This document shows, one piece after another, positions 5,657 to 13,250 of a stretch of DNA of 14,977 bases; positions within the stretch are counted from its first letter, which is position 1; every line of letters starts with the position of its first letter. Source of the stretch: Oscillospiraceae bacterium (lineage in GTDB: Bacteria; Bacillota; Clostridia; Oscillospirales; Acutalibacteraceae); assembly GCA_022508865.1 (NCBI GenBank), contig JAFLUK010000020.1, positions 1 through 14,977 on the forward strand, given 5' to 3'. The notes beneath the pieces are model-generated. The model did no database searches and was not told where the DNA came from. It was given only the letters and a program-made list of their open reading frames with translations. The translations under genes were made by a program, and so were the position numbers.

Positions 5657-6805
5657 ATGGCAGAAAAAAGAGATTATTATGAAGTGCTGGGCGTTGACAA
5701 AAATGCGTCAGAGGCAGATATAAAAAAGGCTTTCAGACAAAGTGCAAAAAAATATCATCCCGATTTGCACCCGGGGGACAAGGAAGCGGAAGCAAAATTC
5801 AAAGAGGTTAATGAGGCTTATGAGATTCTCTCCGATTCGGAGAAAAAGGCCAGATATGACCAGTTTGGTCACGCAGGAGTAGACCCCAACTTTGGTGCAG
5901 GCGGTCCCGGCGGCAGTCCCTTTGGACAGGATATTGATTTGGGAGATATTTTCAACTCTGTGTTTGGTGGTTTTGGAGGTTTTGGCGGCGGCAGAAGGGC
6001 AAATCCAAATGCTCCGAGAAGAGGCACAGATGTAGAAGCAAATGTTTTTGTAACCTTTGAAGAGGCTGCTAAAGGAACAAAAACACAGGTGAAATATAAG
6101 GCGATTTCCACCTGTACAGAGTGTAACGGAACAGGCGCAGAAAAGGGCACGAGCCCCAAAAACTGTACTGTATGTAACGGAACAGGCAGAGTGACAATAA
6201 ATCAGAGAACACCATTTGGCGTGGTGCAAACACAAAAAGCCTGTGATGCCTGTCACGGTCAGGGTAAAATTGTTGATAAGCCTTGCAGACATTGCGACGG
6301 CAAGGGCAGAATAAGAAGAAACAGAACAATAGATATTAACATTCCCGCAGGTATTGCCGACGAACAGATACTCAATGTTGGGGGTCACGGCAACAGCGGC
6401 ATCAACGGCGGTCCTGCCGGAGATTTACACGTTTATGTTAATGTTCGTCCTCACCCTGTCTTTGAACGCAGAGGGGACGATGTGTGGTGCGAAATGCCAA
6501 TTACCTTTGCTCAGGCAACTTTGGGTGACGAGGTTACAGTGCCTACACTTGACGGCAAGGTTAAGTACAATATTCATGAGGGTACGCAGCCCAATGACAT
6601 TTTTAAGCTAAAGGGCAAGGGTATTCCTCATCTAAACGGCAGAGGTCGTGGTGACCAGTATGTTAAGGTTACTGTGGAAATCCCAAGGAACATAAGCAAC
6701 AAACAAAAAGAACTTATCAGAGAGCTGCAAAAGCTGTCCTCTGATAAGAACTATCAAAAGAGAAAATCTTTTAAGAATAAGCTGAAGGATTTGTTTGGGG
6801 AATAA
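5657..6805 (+). CDS. dnaJ: Chaperone protein DnaJ (Hsp40)
   Basis: DnaJ delivers substrates to DnaK and stimulates its ATPase. From ATG 5657 the product is 382 residues with the full type-I layout: a J domain (1-~72) with the essential HPD at 34-36, a Gly/Phe-rich region (about 75-115), four CxxCxGxG zinc motifs starting at Cys153, Cys170, Cys196 and Cys210, then two C-terminal beta domains and a short basic dimerisation tail. A GTG at 5648 is in frame, but GAGGTG (5645-5650) overlaps it and is 6 bases from ATG 5657, which is therefore the likely start; the protein then begins MAEKRDYYEVLG as is usual. It lies 182 bases after dnaK, behind a hairpin, so its expression may be lower. A bidirectional terminator follows (6832-6858). 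Confidence 0.98.
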   Translation: MAEKRDYYEVLGVDKNASEADIKKAFRQSAKKYHPDLHPGDKEAEAKFKEVNEAYEILSDSEKKARYDQFGHAGVDPNFGAGGPGGSPFGQDIDLGDIFNSVFGGFGGFGGGRRANPNAPRRGTDVEANVFVTFEEAAKGTKTQVKYKAISTCTECNGTGAEKGTSPKNCTVCNGTGRVTINQRTPFGVVQTQKACDACHGQGKIVDKPCRHCDGKGRIRRNRTIDINIPAGIADEQILNVGGHGNSGINGGPAGDLHVYVNVRPHPVFERRGDDVWCEMPITFAQATLGDEVTVPTLDGKVKYNIHEGTQPNDIFKLKGKGIPHLNGRGRGDQYVKVTVEIPRNISNKQKELIRELQKLSSDKNYQKRKSFKNKLKDLFGE

Positions 6806-6831
6806 TAGAACATAAACACAAAAAGAGAAAA

Positions 6832-6858
6832 AAAGGGCAGTCGATACGACTGCCTTTT
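6832..6858. terminator. Bidirectional terminator between dnaJ and the fumarase operon
   Basis: The stem is GGCAGTCG / CGACTGCC with an ATA loop, extended by a G-T pair and A/T pairs on both sides, so each strand ends in a T run (TTTT on plus, seven T on minus). It lies between the convergent dnaJ and MBOAT genes, 26 bases past the dnaJ stop and 12 past the MBOAT stop. Confidence 0.92.
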
Positions 6859-6870
6859 ATCTTTTATTTA

Positions 6871-8283
6871 TTAGAAATTGAAGTAAATAAAGGGATTGTA
6901 ACCGCCCTTTACAATATAAGCCGTTGAAAGAATCAGAATGGCAAATAGTCCTATTTCTGTTGCAATAATTACAATGGGATTTTTGCCGTTAATTTTTTCG
7001 GAAATTTTCTTGAATAGCGGTGTGCTTACAAGAATTGCTATCACAAAAAATCCTATATAATTCAAAGCATAGTATACTGTACTGCTGTTAATCAGTTCAC
7101 CGCCGCCAAACATTGTGCCAAAATAGTTCAGGGCATCGGTAATACTTTTTGCTCTGAAAAGCACCCAACCCATAATTACAAAGAAAAGGGTGTATATATG
7201 CTTTATAACCCTTAATTTGTTTGGATTTTTCTTTTCCCATCCAATGAGCTTTTCCGCTGCTATCAGTAAAAAGTACATAAGCCCCCAGCACAAAAATGTC
7301 CAGTTTGCGCCGTGCCAAATGCCTGTCAGTGCCCAAACCACAAACAAGTTAAAAACAAGACGAGCCTTACTTTTTACCCTTGAGCCCCCAAGAGGAAAGT
7401 ACACATAGTCCCTGAACCAGGTGCCCAGTGAAATGTGCCATCTTCGCCAGAATTCAGAAATGGACTTGCTTATGTAAGGATAGTTGAAATTCTCAAAAAA
7501 ATCAAAGCCAAACATTTTACCAAGACCGATAGCCATATCACTGTATCCGCTGAAGTCAAAAAATATTTGCATTGTGTATGCAATTGCTCCTACCCAAGCC
7601 ATTACAACCGTAAGCTCACTGTTTGGCATATTAAAGGAATAGTCTGCCACCACAGCCATTGTGTTGGAGATCAGCACCTTTTTGCCCAGTCCGATTATAA
7701 ATCTGCAAACACCATCCGAAAACTTGTCAAAGCTTTCTTTTCTGTGCTTAATCTGATATGCAACTGTTTCGTATCTTACTATAGGACCTGCAATCAGCTG
7801 TGGAAAAAAACTGATATAGAGCCCTACGTTAAGGGGATTTTTTTGAGCCTCTCCCTTTTCTCTGTACACATCAATAACATAGCTCATAGCCTGAAAGGTG
7901 AAAAAGCTGATGCCGATAGGAAGAATGATATTCGGTACATTAAGGTGAAGCCCTGCTATTGAGTTTATGTTTTTTACAGTGAATACCAGATACTTGAATA
8001 TATAGAGTATGGAAAGATTGAACACTGCGGTCAGTGTAATAATAAGTCTTGATTTCCCTTTACTTTGCCTGAATTTGTCTACCAGAAGCCCAAAGGTATA
8101 GTTCATCAATATGGAAAGAACCATTATAAGAACATACTTTGGCTCTCCCCAGGCATAGAAAAACAAGCTGGCTATAAGCAGCAGTATGTTCTGCGCTGTT
8201 GGGAATTTTCTTAAAACCAGATAGTATAACAGCAGGGTTGCAGGTAAAAATTCAAATAAAAATACTGTACTTGCAAATAACAT
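6871..8283 (-). CDS. MBOAT-family O-acyltransferase, AlgI-like
   Basis: The 470-residue, mostly hydrophobic product belongs to the membrane-bound O-acyltransferases of the AlgI/PatA/DltB type, which move acetyl or acyl groups across the membrane onto extracellular polymers. Visible marks are SFFPQLIAGPIVR (158-170), DFSGYSDMAIGLG (243-255), the block EFWRRWHISLGTWFRDY (277-293) and ALTGIWHGANWTF (318-330), whose His324 is the expected catalytic residue. About ten membrane segments can be read. Length suits AlgI (about 460-520). Its ATG is 3 bases after the stop of the fumarase beta gene, with a GAGAGTG-like site inside that gene, so translation is probably coupled. No SGNH-type partner (AlgJ, AlgX or DltD-like) that usually completes transfer lies in this window. 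The acceptor polymer is unknown. Confidence 0.93.
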   Translation of the reverse strand: MLFASTVFLFEFLPATLLLYYLVLRKFPTAQNILLLIASLFFYAWGEPKYVLIMVLSILMNYTFGLLVDKFRQSKGKSRLIITLTAVFNLSILYIFKYLVFTVKNINSIAGLHLNVPNIILPIGISFFTFQAMSYVIDVYREKGEAQKNPLNVGLYISFFPQLIAGPIVRYETVAYQIKHRKESFDKFSDGVCRFIIGLGKKVLISNTMAVVADYSFNMPNSELTVVMAWVGAIAYTMQIFFDFSGYSDMAIGLGKMFGFDFFENFNYPYISKSISEFWRRWHISLGTWFRDYVYFPLGGSRVKSKARLVFNLFVVWALTGIWHGANWTFLCWGLMYFLLIAAEKLIGWEKKNPNKLRVIKHIYTLFFVIMGWVLFRAKSITDALNYFGTMFGGGELINSSTVYYALNYIGFFVIAILVSTPLFKKISEKINGKNPIVIIATEIGLFAILILSTAYIVKGGYNPFIYFNF

Positions 8284-8286
8284 AAA

Positions 8287-8835
8287 TCACTCTCTGTTGT
8301 ATTTTTTTTGTCCCTCTGTATATGCATTGTTGCCGTATGAATCAATTGCAACAATACAGGGAAAGTCTTCTACTGTATACCTTCTTACAGCCTCTGTACC
8401 AAGATCCTCGTAGCAAAGAATTTCCTCTGCTTTAATTGATTTTGCAATCAAGGCAGCGGCGCCTCCCACACAGGCAAAGTACACAGCCTTGTTTCTGATA
8501 ATTGCATCAATTACTTCATCGTTCCTTGCACCCTTGCCTATCATTCCCTTCAGACCCAAATCAAGAAGTGCAGGGGCATACTTGTCCATTCTGTAACTTG
8601 ATGTAGGGCCTGCCGGTCCTACTGCAAAGCCCGGCTTTGCAGGTGCAGGGCCAACATAGTAGATAAGCTCTCCTTTAATATCTACAGGCAGTTCTTTTCC
8701 CTCTTTAATAAGTTCATAGAGCCTTTTATGAGCGGCATCTCTGCCTGTAATCATAGTGCCGGAAAGCAGGACTGTTTCTCCTGCTTTCAAATCCAAAATA
8801 TCCTTGTCCCCTAATGGTAGTGTCAGTTTTTTCAT
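8287..8835 (-). CDS. Fumarate hydratase class I-type, beta subunit (C-terminal domain)
   Basis: This 182-residue protein corresponds to the C-terminal domain of iron-sulfur (class I) fumarases and to the L-tartrate dehydratase beta subunit, which with the alpha subunit interconvert fumarate and malate. Recognisable parts are the early LKAGETVLLSGTMITGRDAAHKR region (16-38), YYVGPAPAKPG (59-69), VGPAGPTSSYRMD (72-84) and MIGKGARNDEV (98-108), with ACVGGAAAL (121-129) further on. Length fits the stand-alone beta subunit (about 180-200). Its ATG overlaps the end of the lipoprotein gene by 4 bases (8832-8835), a coupling arrangement, and its stop is 3 bases before the MBOAT gene. It is separated from its alpha subunit by two unrelated genes. 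Tartrate dehydratase is the alternative substrate assignment; citrate synthase nearby favours fumarate. Confidence 0.92.
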   Translation of the reverse strand: MKKLTLPLGDKDILDLKAGETVLLSGTMITGRDAAHKRLYELIKEGKELPVDIKGELIYYVGPAPAKPGFAVGPAGPTSSYRMDKYAPALLDLGLKGMIGKGARNDEVIDAIIRNKAVYFACVGGAAALIAKSIKAEEILCYEDLGTEAVRRYTVEDFPCIVAIDSYGNNAYTEGQKKYNRE

Positions 8836-9296
8836 TGTTGTACAGTACCATTTACTACATCGTTAAGTTTTTCCTGGGTAACGCTTGTATAGCCGTTAAG
8901 GTAATATTCTCCGTCGGAAAGAGTCTGCTTATCAGGAGAATAGCAATAAATTGTATCATCAATATAATAGATGAACAAAGTGGTTGTATCTGTTTTGTTG
9001 CCGTTTTCATCATAGTTCAGATACTCTACATAATAAATTTCTTTTGCTAATCTTGTTTCTTGTTTGTCGGCAAGAGTATCCTTTTTGATATCTTTTAAAA
9101 TCTGTTCAATAGTTCCTGATGCTTTTTCGTTTGTATCCTTAACAGTGGCAAGCAAAGGACCCTTTGTATCGTTTACACCGGAATAAATTAAGATTTTATC
9201 CTTTGGTGCCGCTGAATTGCTGCAACCGCAGCCTGATACTGCCATACACAAAACAAGACATATGATTGCAAGTAAACCTGATAATAATTTTTTCAT
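8832..9296 (-). CDS. Putative lipoprotein, 154 aa, unknown function
   Basis: The N-terminus is a type II (lipoprotein) signal: MKK, a hydrophobic stretch to about residue 20, then the lipobox VSGC with the lipidated Cys at 23 and a second Cys at 25. The mature part (~130 residues) is hydrophilic, rich in Lys, Asp, Thr and Tyr, with beta-strand-like segments such as YYVEYLNYDENGN and LFIYYIDDTIYCYS. I do not recognise a family. It would be anchored on the outer face of the cytoplasmic membrane. AAGGAGTG lies 8 bases before the ATG. It sits between the fumarase alpha and beta genes, 28 bases after the 169-residue gene and overlapping the beta gene by 4 bases, so it is co-transcribed and probably translationally coupled with fumarase beta. 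Confidence 0.85.
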   Translation of the reverse strand: MKKLLSGLLAIICLVLCMAVSGCGCSNSAAPKDKILIYSGVNDTKGPLLATVKDTNEKASGTIEQILKDIKKDTLADKQETRLAKEIYYVEYLNYDENGNKTDTTTLFIYYIDDTIYCYSPDKQTLSDGEYYLNGYTSVTQEKLNDVVNGTVQQ

Positions 9297-9324
9297 TTTT
9301 TACACTCCTTAAATAGTTTTTATA

Positions 9325-9834
9325 TTAATTTGTTTCTATCTTATAACCAAGGACAAGATTTCTGACTTCCTCTGTATCTTCAATTTTTACAGAGAAATTA
9401 TAGGTTTCAAAATCATTGTCTATAAGATATTTTCTGTTTTCGTATACAATGTCGAAATAGTAGGTGTCATCATTTATGATCACGTAATTTTTGTCAAATT
9501 TTATATACTCCGACTCATATTTAAACTTGATTTTGTCACCGTAGTAGCAATATTTTTTGCCGCTCTTGTCCTTTATCATTTTACACACATTAACGGTTCT
9601 GCCGTTAAAATAGAGGAAAAGACAGGTGGAGTCTGTTTCTATTTTGTACACAGACTCTTTCAGCTCAATTTCTCCCTTATAGTAATATCTAAGGGCGCTT
9701 TCGGGGCTATCCTGATAAACATTAGAATATGCTTTGTTGCCAATCATCAGAGTGCCGGGGGTAACAAACATCATTACAACACCTACTGCTATAATAAGCA
9801 CTGTGATTATTGTAACTCTTACTGTTTTTTTCAT
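9325..9834 (-). CDS. Putative membrane-anchored extracytoplasmic protein, 169 aa, unknown
   Basis: A single N-terminal hydrophobic segment (about residues 7-25) after MKKTVR suggests a signal anchor or signal peptide. The remaining ~140 residues look like an extracytoplasmic beta-rich domain with many Tyr, Lys and Asp and three Cys (near residues 71, 84 and 95). I find no known family. There is no lipobox. The ribosome site is weak (AAGG with GGTTGAG 13-15 bases upstream), so translation may depend on readthrough from fumarase alpha, 27 bases upstream. With the following lipoprotein it forms a pair of envelope genes inserted between the two fumarase subunits. Both share a Tyr/Asp/Lys-rich style, but I see no clear homology between them. 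Confidence 0.8.
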   Translation of the reverse strand: MKKTVRVTIITVLIIAVGVVMMFVTPGTLMIGNKAYSNVYQDSPESALRYYYKGEIELKESVYKIETDSTCLFLYFNGRTVNVCKMIKDKSGKKYCYYGDKIKFKYESEYIKFDKNYVIINDDTYYFDIVYENRKYLIDNDFETYNFSVKIEDTEEVRNLVLGYKIETN

Positions 9835-9861
9835 ATAATTCTCAACCTTAAATTCGGAATA

Positions 9862-10713
9862 TCAGATTATTGTGCTTGCATGACGTGCCGCATGACAGCA
9901 AATATTAACAGCCACAGGCATACCTGCAATGTGGGTTGGATAGGTTTCTATATTAACACCGATTGCAGTTGTTGTGCCGCCAAGACCTGCCGGACCAAAA
10001 CCCATTTTGTTAATAGATTTCAGAAGCTCGTCCTCAAGGGCGGCATATCTTTCGTCAGGGTTATGAGTATCAATACTACGGAAAGTTGCCTTTTTTGCAA
10101 GGGTTGCCGCTTTTTCAAATGTTCCGCCGATGCCAATTCCAACCACCATCGGAGGGCAGGGATTGGGTCCTGCTGTTCTTACGGTTTCCAAAATAAAATC
10201 CTTAACACCATCAATACCCTTGCTGGGGGTAAGCATTGCAATCTTTGACATATTCTCACTGCCAAAGCCTTTTCCCCCTGCCAGAATTTCAATCTTATCA
10301 CCGGGGACTATTTCTGTGTGAATAATGCAGGGTGTGTTGTCCTTTGTGTTCACTCTGTCAAAAACAGGGTCATCAACTACGCTCTTTCTCAAGTAGCCGT
10401 CAATGTATGCTCTACGCACACCCTCTGTTACTGCTTCGTTAAAGGAGCCATCTTCAACAATGACTTTGTCACCATATTTAACAAAGAGAATAGCCATACC
10501 TGTATCCTGACAAAGGGGTATTTGCTCTTTTTTTGCAATATCGTCATTTTCTATTATCTGGTTAAGTATGCTCCTTGCAGTTTCGCTTTCTTCGTTATCA
10601 CGGGAAGAGCAAAGGGCGTTGTAAATATCGTCACCAATATAATAGTTGCAGTTCATAAAAAGTTCTTTAACCTTTTCTGTAATTAAGGCTGCATTTATTT
10701 TTCTTGCTTCCAT
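9862..10713 (-). CDS. Fumarate hydratase class I-type, alpha subunit (Fe-S domain)
   Basis: The 283-residue product matches the N-terminal, [4Fe-4S]-bearing domain of class I fumarases and tartrate dehydratase alpha. The three expected cluster Cys are Cys68 in IPLCQDTGMA, Cys186 in GPNPCPPMVVGIGIGG and Cys272 or Cys273 in NICCHAARHA near the end. Other family marks are KGFGSENMSK (148-157) and GFGPAGLGGTTTAIGV (238-253). The enzyme hydrates fumarate to malate (or the reverse) and is oxygen sensitive, suiting an anaerobe. It is the first gene of its operon, with a clear promoter (10735-10763) and AGGTGA (10718-10723) before the ATG. The beta subunit is encoded two genes later rather than next door. 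L(+)-tartrate dehydratase is a possible alternative. Confidence 0.93.
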   Translation of the reverse strand: MEARKINAALITEKVKELFMNCNYYIGDDIYNALCSSRDNEESETARSILNQIIENDDIAKKEQIPLCQDTGMAILFVKYGDKVIVEDGSFNEAVTEGVRRAYIDGYLRKSVVDDPVFDRVNTKDNTPCIIHTEIVPGDKIEILAGGKGFGSENMSKIAMLTPSKGIDGVKDFILETVRTAGPNPCPPMVVGIGIGGTFEKAATLAKKATFRSIDTHNPDERYAALEDELLKSINKMGFGPAGLGGTTTAIGVNIETYPTHIAGMPVAVNICCHAARHASTII

Positions 10714-10734
10714 ATAATCACCTACACAAGGTAT

Positions 10735-10763
10735 ATTATAACTTTATTTTACAAACATTTCAA
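10735..10763 (-). promoter_or_regulatory. Promoter of the fumarase operon
   Basis: On the minus strand TTGAAA (10758-10763), 17 bases, then TATAAT (10735-10740). The predicted start is near 10728, about 15 bases before the fumarase alpha ATG, so the leader is very short. Confidence 0.72.
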
Positions 10764-10854
10764 CATTTCCTTTAAAATGATTTAAATATATGTTAAAATT
10801 ATTTTCTAAATCATAAGATTTTCAACATATAACCATCACATTTGAAAATTACTA

Positions 10855-10860
10855 TATAAT
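10855..10860 (+). promoter_or_regulatory. Likely -10 box of the two-component operon
   Basis: A perfect TATAAT lies 33 bases before the response-regulator ATG, with a predicted start near 10867. No good -35 is seen at 16-18 bases upstream, so an activator, possibly the regulator itself, may be needed. The activator idea is inference. Confidence 0.45.
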
Positions 10861-10892
10861 CAGAGCATAGAATTTTAAGGGAGAATTTTATA

Positions 10893-11567
10893 ATGAGCAA
10901 AATACTTGTTGTAGATGATGAATTCAGAATTCGTGAAATAATAAAAAAATATGCAGTTTTTGAAGGCCACACAGTGACAGAGGCGGTTGATGGTATGTCA
11001 GCCATTGAAACATGTAAGGAGCAGAGCTTTGATATTATTATTATGGACGTCATGATGCCTGAGCTGGATGGATTTTCAGCTTGCAGAGAAATTCGCAAAT
11101 TTACCGATACACCTATTATTATGCTTTCTGCAAGAGGAGAGGAATACGATAAAATACACGGCTTTGAATTGGGTATTGATGACTATGTTGTTAAACCCTT
11201 TTCCCCAAAGGAGCTGATGATGCGAGTTCAGGCTGTGCTGAACAGAAGCCGCAAAACAAATCCGCAAAATCAGGATGTGTTTGTTTTCAGAGATTTGTCA
11301 GTTGATTTCACTGCAAGAACAGTGTCAATAGAGGGCAAAAGAATTGATATGACTCCCAAGGAATATGAGCTTTTCTTCTATATGGTGAAGAACAAGGGAA
11401 TTGCCCTTACAAGAGAAAAGCTGATTAGCAAGGTGTGGGGCTATGATTTTTACGGTGACGACAGAACTTTAGACACACATATTAAAATATTGAGAAAAAG
11501 CCTTGGAGAATACAGCAAATGTATTGTTACACTGAGAGGAGTTGGCTACAGATTTGAAACGCTTTAA
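10893..11567 (+). CDS. OmpR/PhoB-family response regulator
   Basis: The 224-residue protein has an N-terminal receiver domain (1-~118) with the acidic pair Asp8-Asp9, the phospho-acceptor Asp52 in IMDVMMPELDG, Ser79 and Lys101 in VVKPFSPKEL, then a winged-helix DNA-binding domain (about 127-222) with MTPKEYELFFYM, RTLDTHIKILRKSLG and the closing RGVGYRF. All residues needed for phosphorylation are present. ATG 10893 has AAGGGAG (10877-10883) at 9 bases. It overlaps the start of the histidine kinase gene downstream, the usual arrangement for a cognate pair. Targets are unknown. It is divergent from the fumarase operon and could control it, but this is only suggested by position. Confidence 0.96.
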   Translation: MSKILVVDDEFRIREIIKKYAVFEGHTVTEAVDGMSAIETCKEQSFDIIIMDVMMPELDGFSACREIRKFTDTPIIMLSARGEEYDKIHGFELGIDDYVVKPFSPKELMMRVQAVLNRSRKTNPQNQDVFVFRDLSVDFTARTVSIEGKRIDMTPKEYELFFYMVKNKGIALTREKLISKVWGYDFYGDDRTLDTHIKILRKSLGEYSKCIVTLRGVGYRFETL

Positions 11568-13161
11568 ATCAAAGTCAGATAAACTACCTCTGCACTACAA
11601 AATATTGCTTTGGTTTGTGTTGTTTTCTCTGATTATGTTGGTACTGCTGTGGGTTTTTCAGACAATCTTTTTTGGTGCATTTTATAAAAATGTACGTATC
11701 AATCAGGTGAAGGATTGCGCCACGTCCATTGAGGACAATATTACAGAGACAAATATTACCTCTTTGGTGGAGAATGTTGCAGATTCCAACGATGTACAGA
11801 TATATGTTTATGATACCTCATCCTCTGTGCTTAAACCCCTTTATTCAACAAACAAAAGCTTTATGAGGGTGGCGGTTTTATCAATTGAAGAAAAAGAGGA
11901 CAAATCTGCCGACAATAAATCCGAAACAGCGGAAAAGAACAGTGAGGACGACACAGAGGAGCGTACTCAAAACGTCATTACCTTTACAGAGAGGCAGGAA
12001 ATTATGGGCAACAGCCCTTATAATTATTACGAAGCGGCACTTGAAGAAGGCGGTTCCAGTCTTATGCTCATAGATAAAAAGGATGTTGAGTCGGAAAAAC
12101 AAAAGCATTTGATAAATTCCATCAGGGGTGACGCCCCTCCAATGGACAAGCTTAACACGGAAAGTATGGTGTATACCACACTTTGTACCGATAGCAACAG
12201 TAATGATTATATGCTGATACTTACCTCTCAAATTACTCCTGTTGACAGTGTGGTAACCACAATAAGATATCAGCTTTTGGCAATAACATTTTTGCTCATT
12301 GGTGTAGGTGCGGTGATAGCAATATTTGCATCGAGAAAAATCAGCAGACCTATTACAGAAACAACAAGAGCGGCAAAGGAACTTGCAAGGAAAAACTATG
12401 ATGTGGATTTTGACTCCTACGGATATCTGGAGGTAACAGAGCTTAACGATACTCTTGATTATGCCGCCAAGGAACTGAAAAAGGTTGAGTTGTTACAAAA
12501 GGAACTGATTGCAAACATAAGTCATGATTTGAGAACACCTCTTACAATGATAACAGGATATGGAGAGGTAATGAGGGATTTGCCCGGAGAAAACACTCCC
12601 GAAAATATACAGATTATTATTGATGAGGCAAATCGTCTAAATATGCTTGTTACCGATTTAATGGATATTTCAAAGCTTCAGTCAGGGGCAACTCCCCTGG
12701 CAAAGGAAAGATTTTCAATTACAAATCTTATTATTGAAATTTTCCAAAGATACAACAAACTGAAGGAGCAGGACGGCTACAATCTTTTGTTTGAATATGA
12801 TGAGGAAATATTTGTAAATGCAGATTTCAGCAAGATAAATCAGGTTGTGTATAATCTGATGAATAATGCAATAAACTATTCAGGCAAGGACAAAACCATT
12901 GTGGTTCGTCAGCTTTTGAAAGAAGAAAAGGTTTTAATAGAAATTGAGGACCACGGAGACGGAATTGACAAGGAGCATCTGGAAAACATATGGGATAGAT
13001 ATTACAAGGTGGATAAGGAGCACAGAAGCTCTGTGGTAGGCACCGGTTTGGGTCTTTCTATTGTTAAGAATATTCTTGATTTGCACAACGCTCGCTACGG
13101 CGTAAGAAGTATTGTTGGCAAAGGCAGTGTATTCTGGTTTGAGCTTGGTACAATGGAATAA
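11554..13161 (+). CDS. Membrane sensor histidine kinase
   Basis: From TTG 11554 the product is 535 residues. Order: a basic N-terminus, TM1 (about 15-44), an extracytoplasmic domain (about 45-236), TM2 (238-260), HAMP (about 261-312), HisKA with the phospho-acceptor His324 in ANISHDLRTPLTM, and a HATPase domain with N box (434-441), DHGDGID (466-472) and GTGLGLS (496-502). It phosphorylates the regulator encoded just upstream. No ATG is available near the 5' end; TTG 11554 is 12 bases after GAGAGGAG (11534-11541), while TTG 11542 abuts that site. The sensor domain contains a very acidic, low-complexity stretch (about 112-137) rich in Glu, Asp, Lys and Ser, probably a flexible loop. The ligand is unknown. 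A terminator follows (13179-13222). Confidence 0.95.
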   Translation: MKRFKSKSDKLPLHYKILLWFVLFSLIMLVLLWVFQTIFFGAFYKNVRINQVKDCATSIEDNITETNITSLVENVADSNDVQIYVYDTSSSVLKPLYSTNKSFMRVAVLSIEEKEDKSADNKSETAEKNSEDDTEERTQNVITFTERQEIMGNSPYNYYEAALEEGGSSLMLIDKKDVESEKQKHLINSIRGDAPPMDKLNTESMVYTTLCTDSNSNDYMLILTSQITPVDSVVTTIRYQLLAITFLLIGVGAVIAIFASRKISRPITETTRAAKELARKNYDVDFDSYGYLEVTELNDTLDYAAKELKKVELLQKELIANISHDLRTPLTMITGYGEVMRDLPGENTPENIQIIIDEANRLNMLVTDLMDISKLQSGATPLAKERFSITNLIIEIFQRYNKLKEQDGYNLLFEYDEEIFVNADFSKINQVVYNLMNNAINYSGKDKTIVVRQLLKEEKVLIEIEDHGDGIDKEHLENIWDRYYKVDKEHRSSVVGTGLGLSIVKNILDLHNARYGVRSIVGKGSVFWFELGTME

Positions 13162-13178
13162 TAAAATGAAATAGCAAT

Positions 13179-13222
13179 AAAAGGGCACTGCCGTTGGTTT
13201 ATCCATTGGCAGTGCCCTTTTT
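13179..13222. terminator. Bidirectional terminator between histidine kinase and citrate synthase genes
   Basis: A long stem pairs AAAAGGGCACTGCC (13179-13192) with GGCAGTGCCCTTTT (13208-13221), with further partial pairing inside the loop. T runs follow on both strands. It lies 17 bases past the kinase stop and 28 past the convergent citrate synthase stop. Confidence 0.93.
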
Positions 13223-13250
13223 ATGATTGTGTTTTTATTTTTTTATCTTT

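Noticed and set aside
5708..6388. 226-codon minus-strand frame antisense to dnaJ
   Set aside because: It lies wholly inside a strongly conserved gene, is Cys/Ser/Phe-rich in the way antisense frames of zinc-motif genes are, and has no supported start.
7435..7962. 175-codon plus-strand frame inside the MBOAT gene
   Set aside because: It is a shadow on the opposite strand of a clear membrane enzyme; no ribosome site and no recognisable domain.
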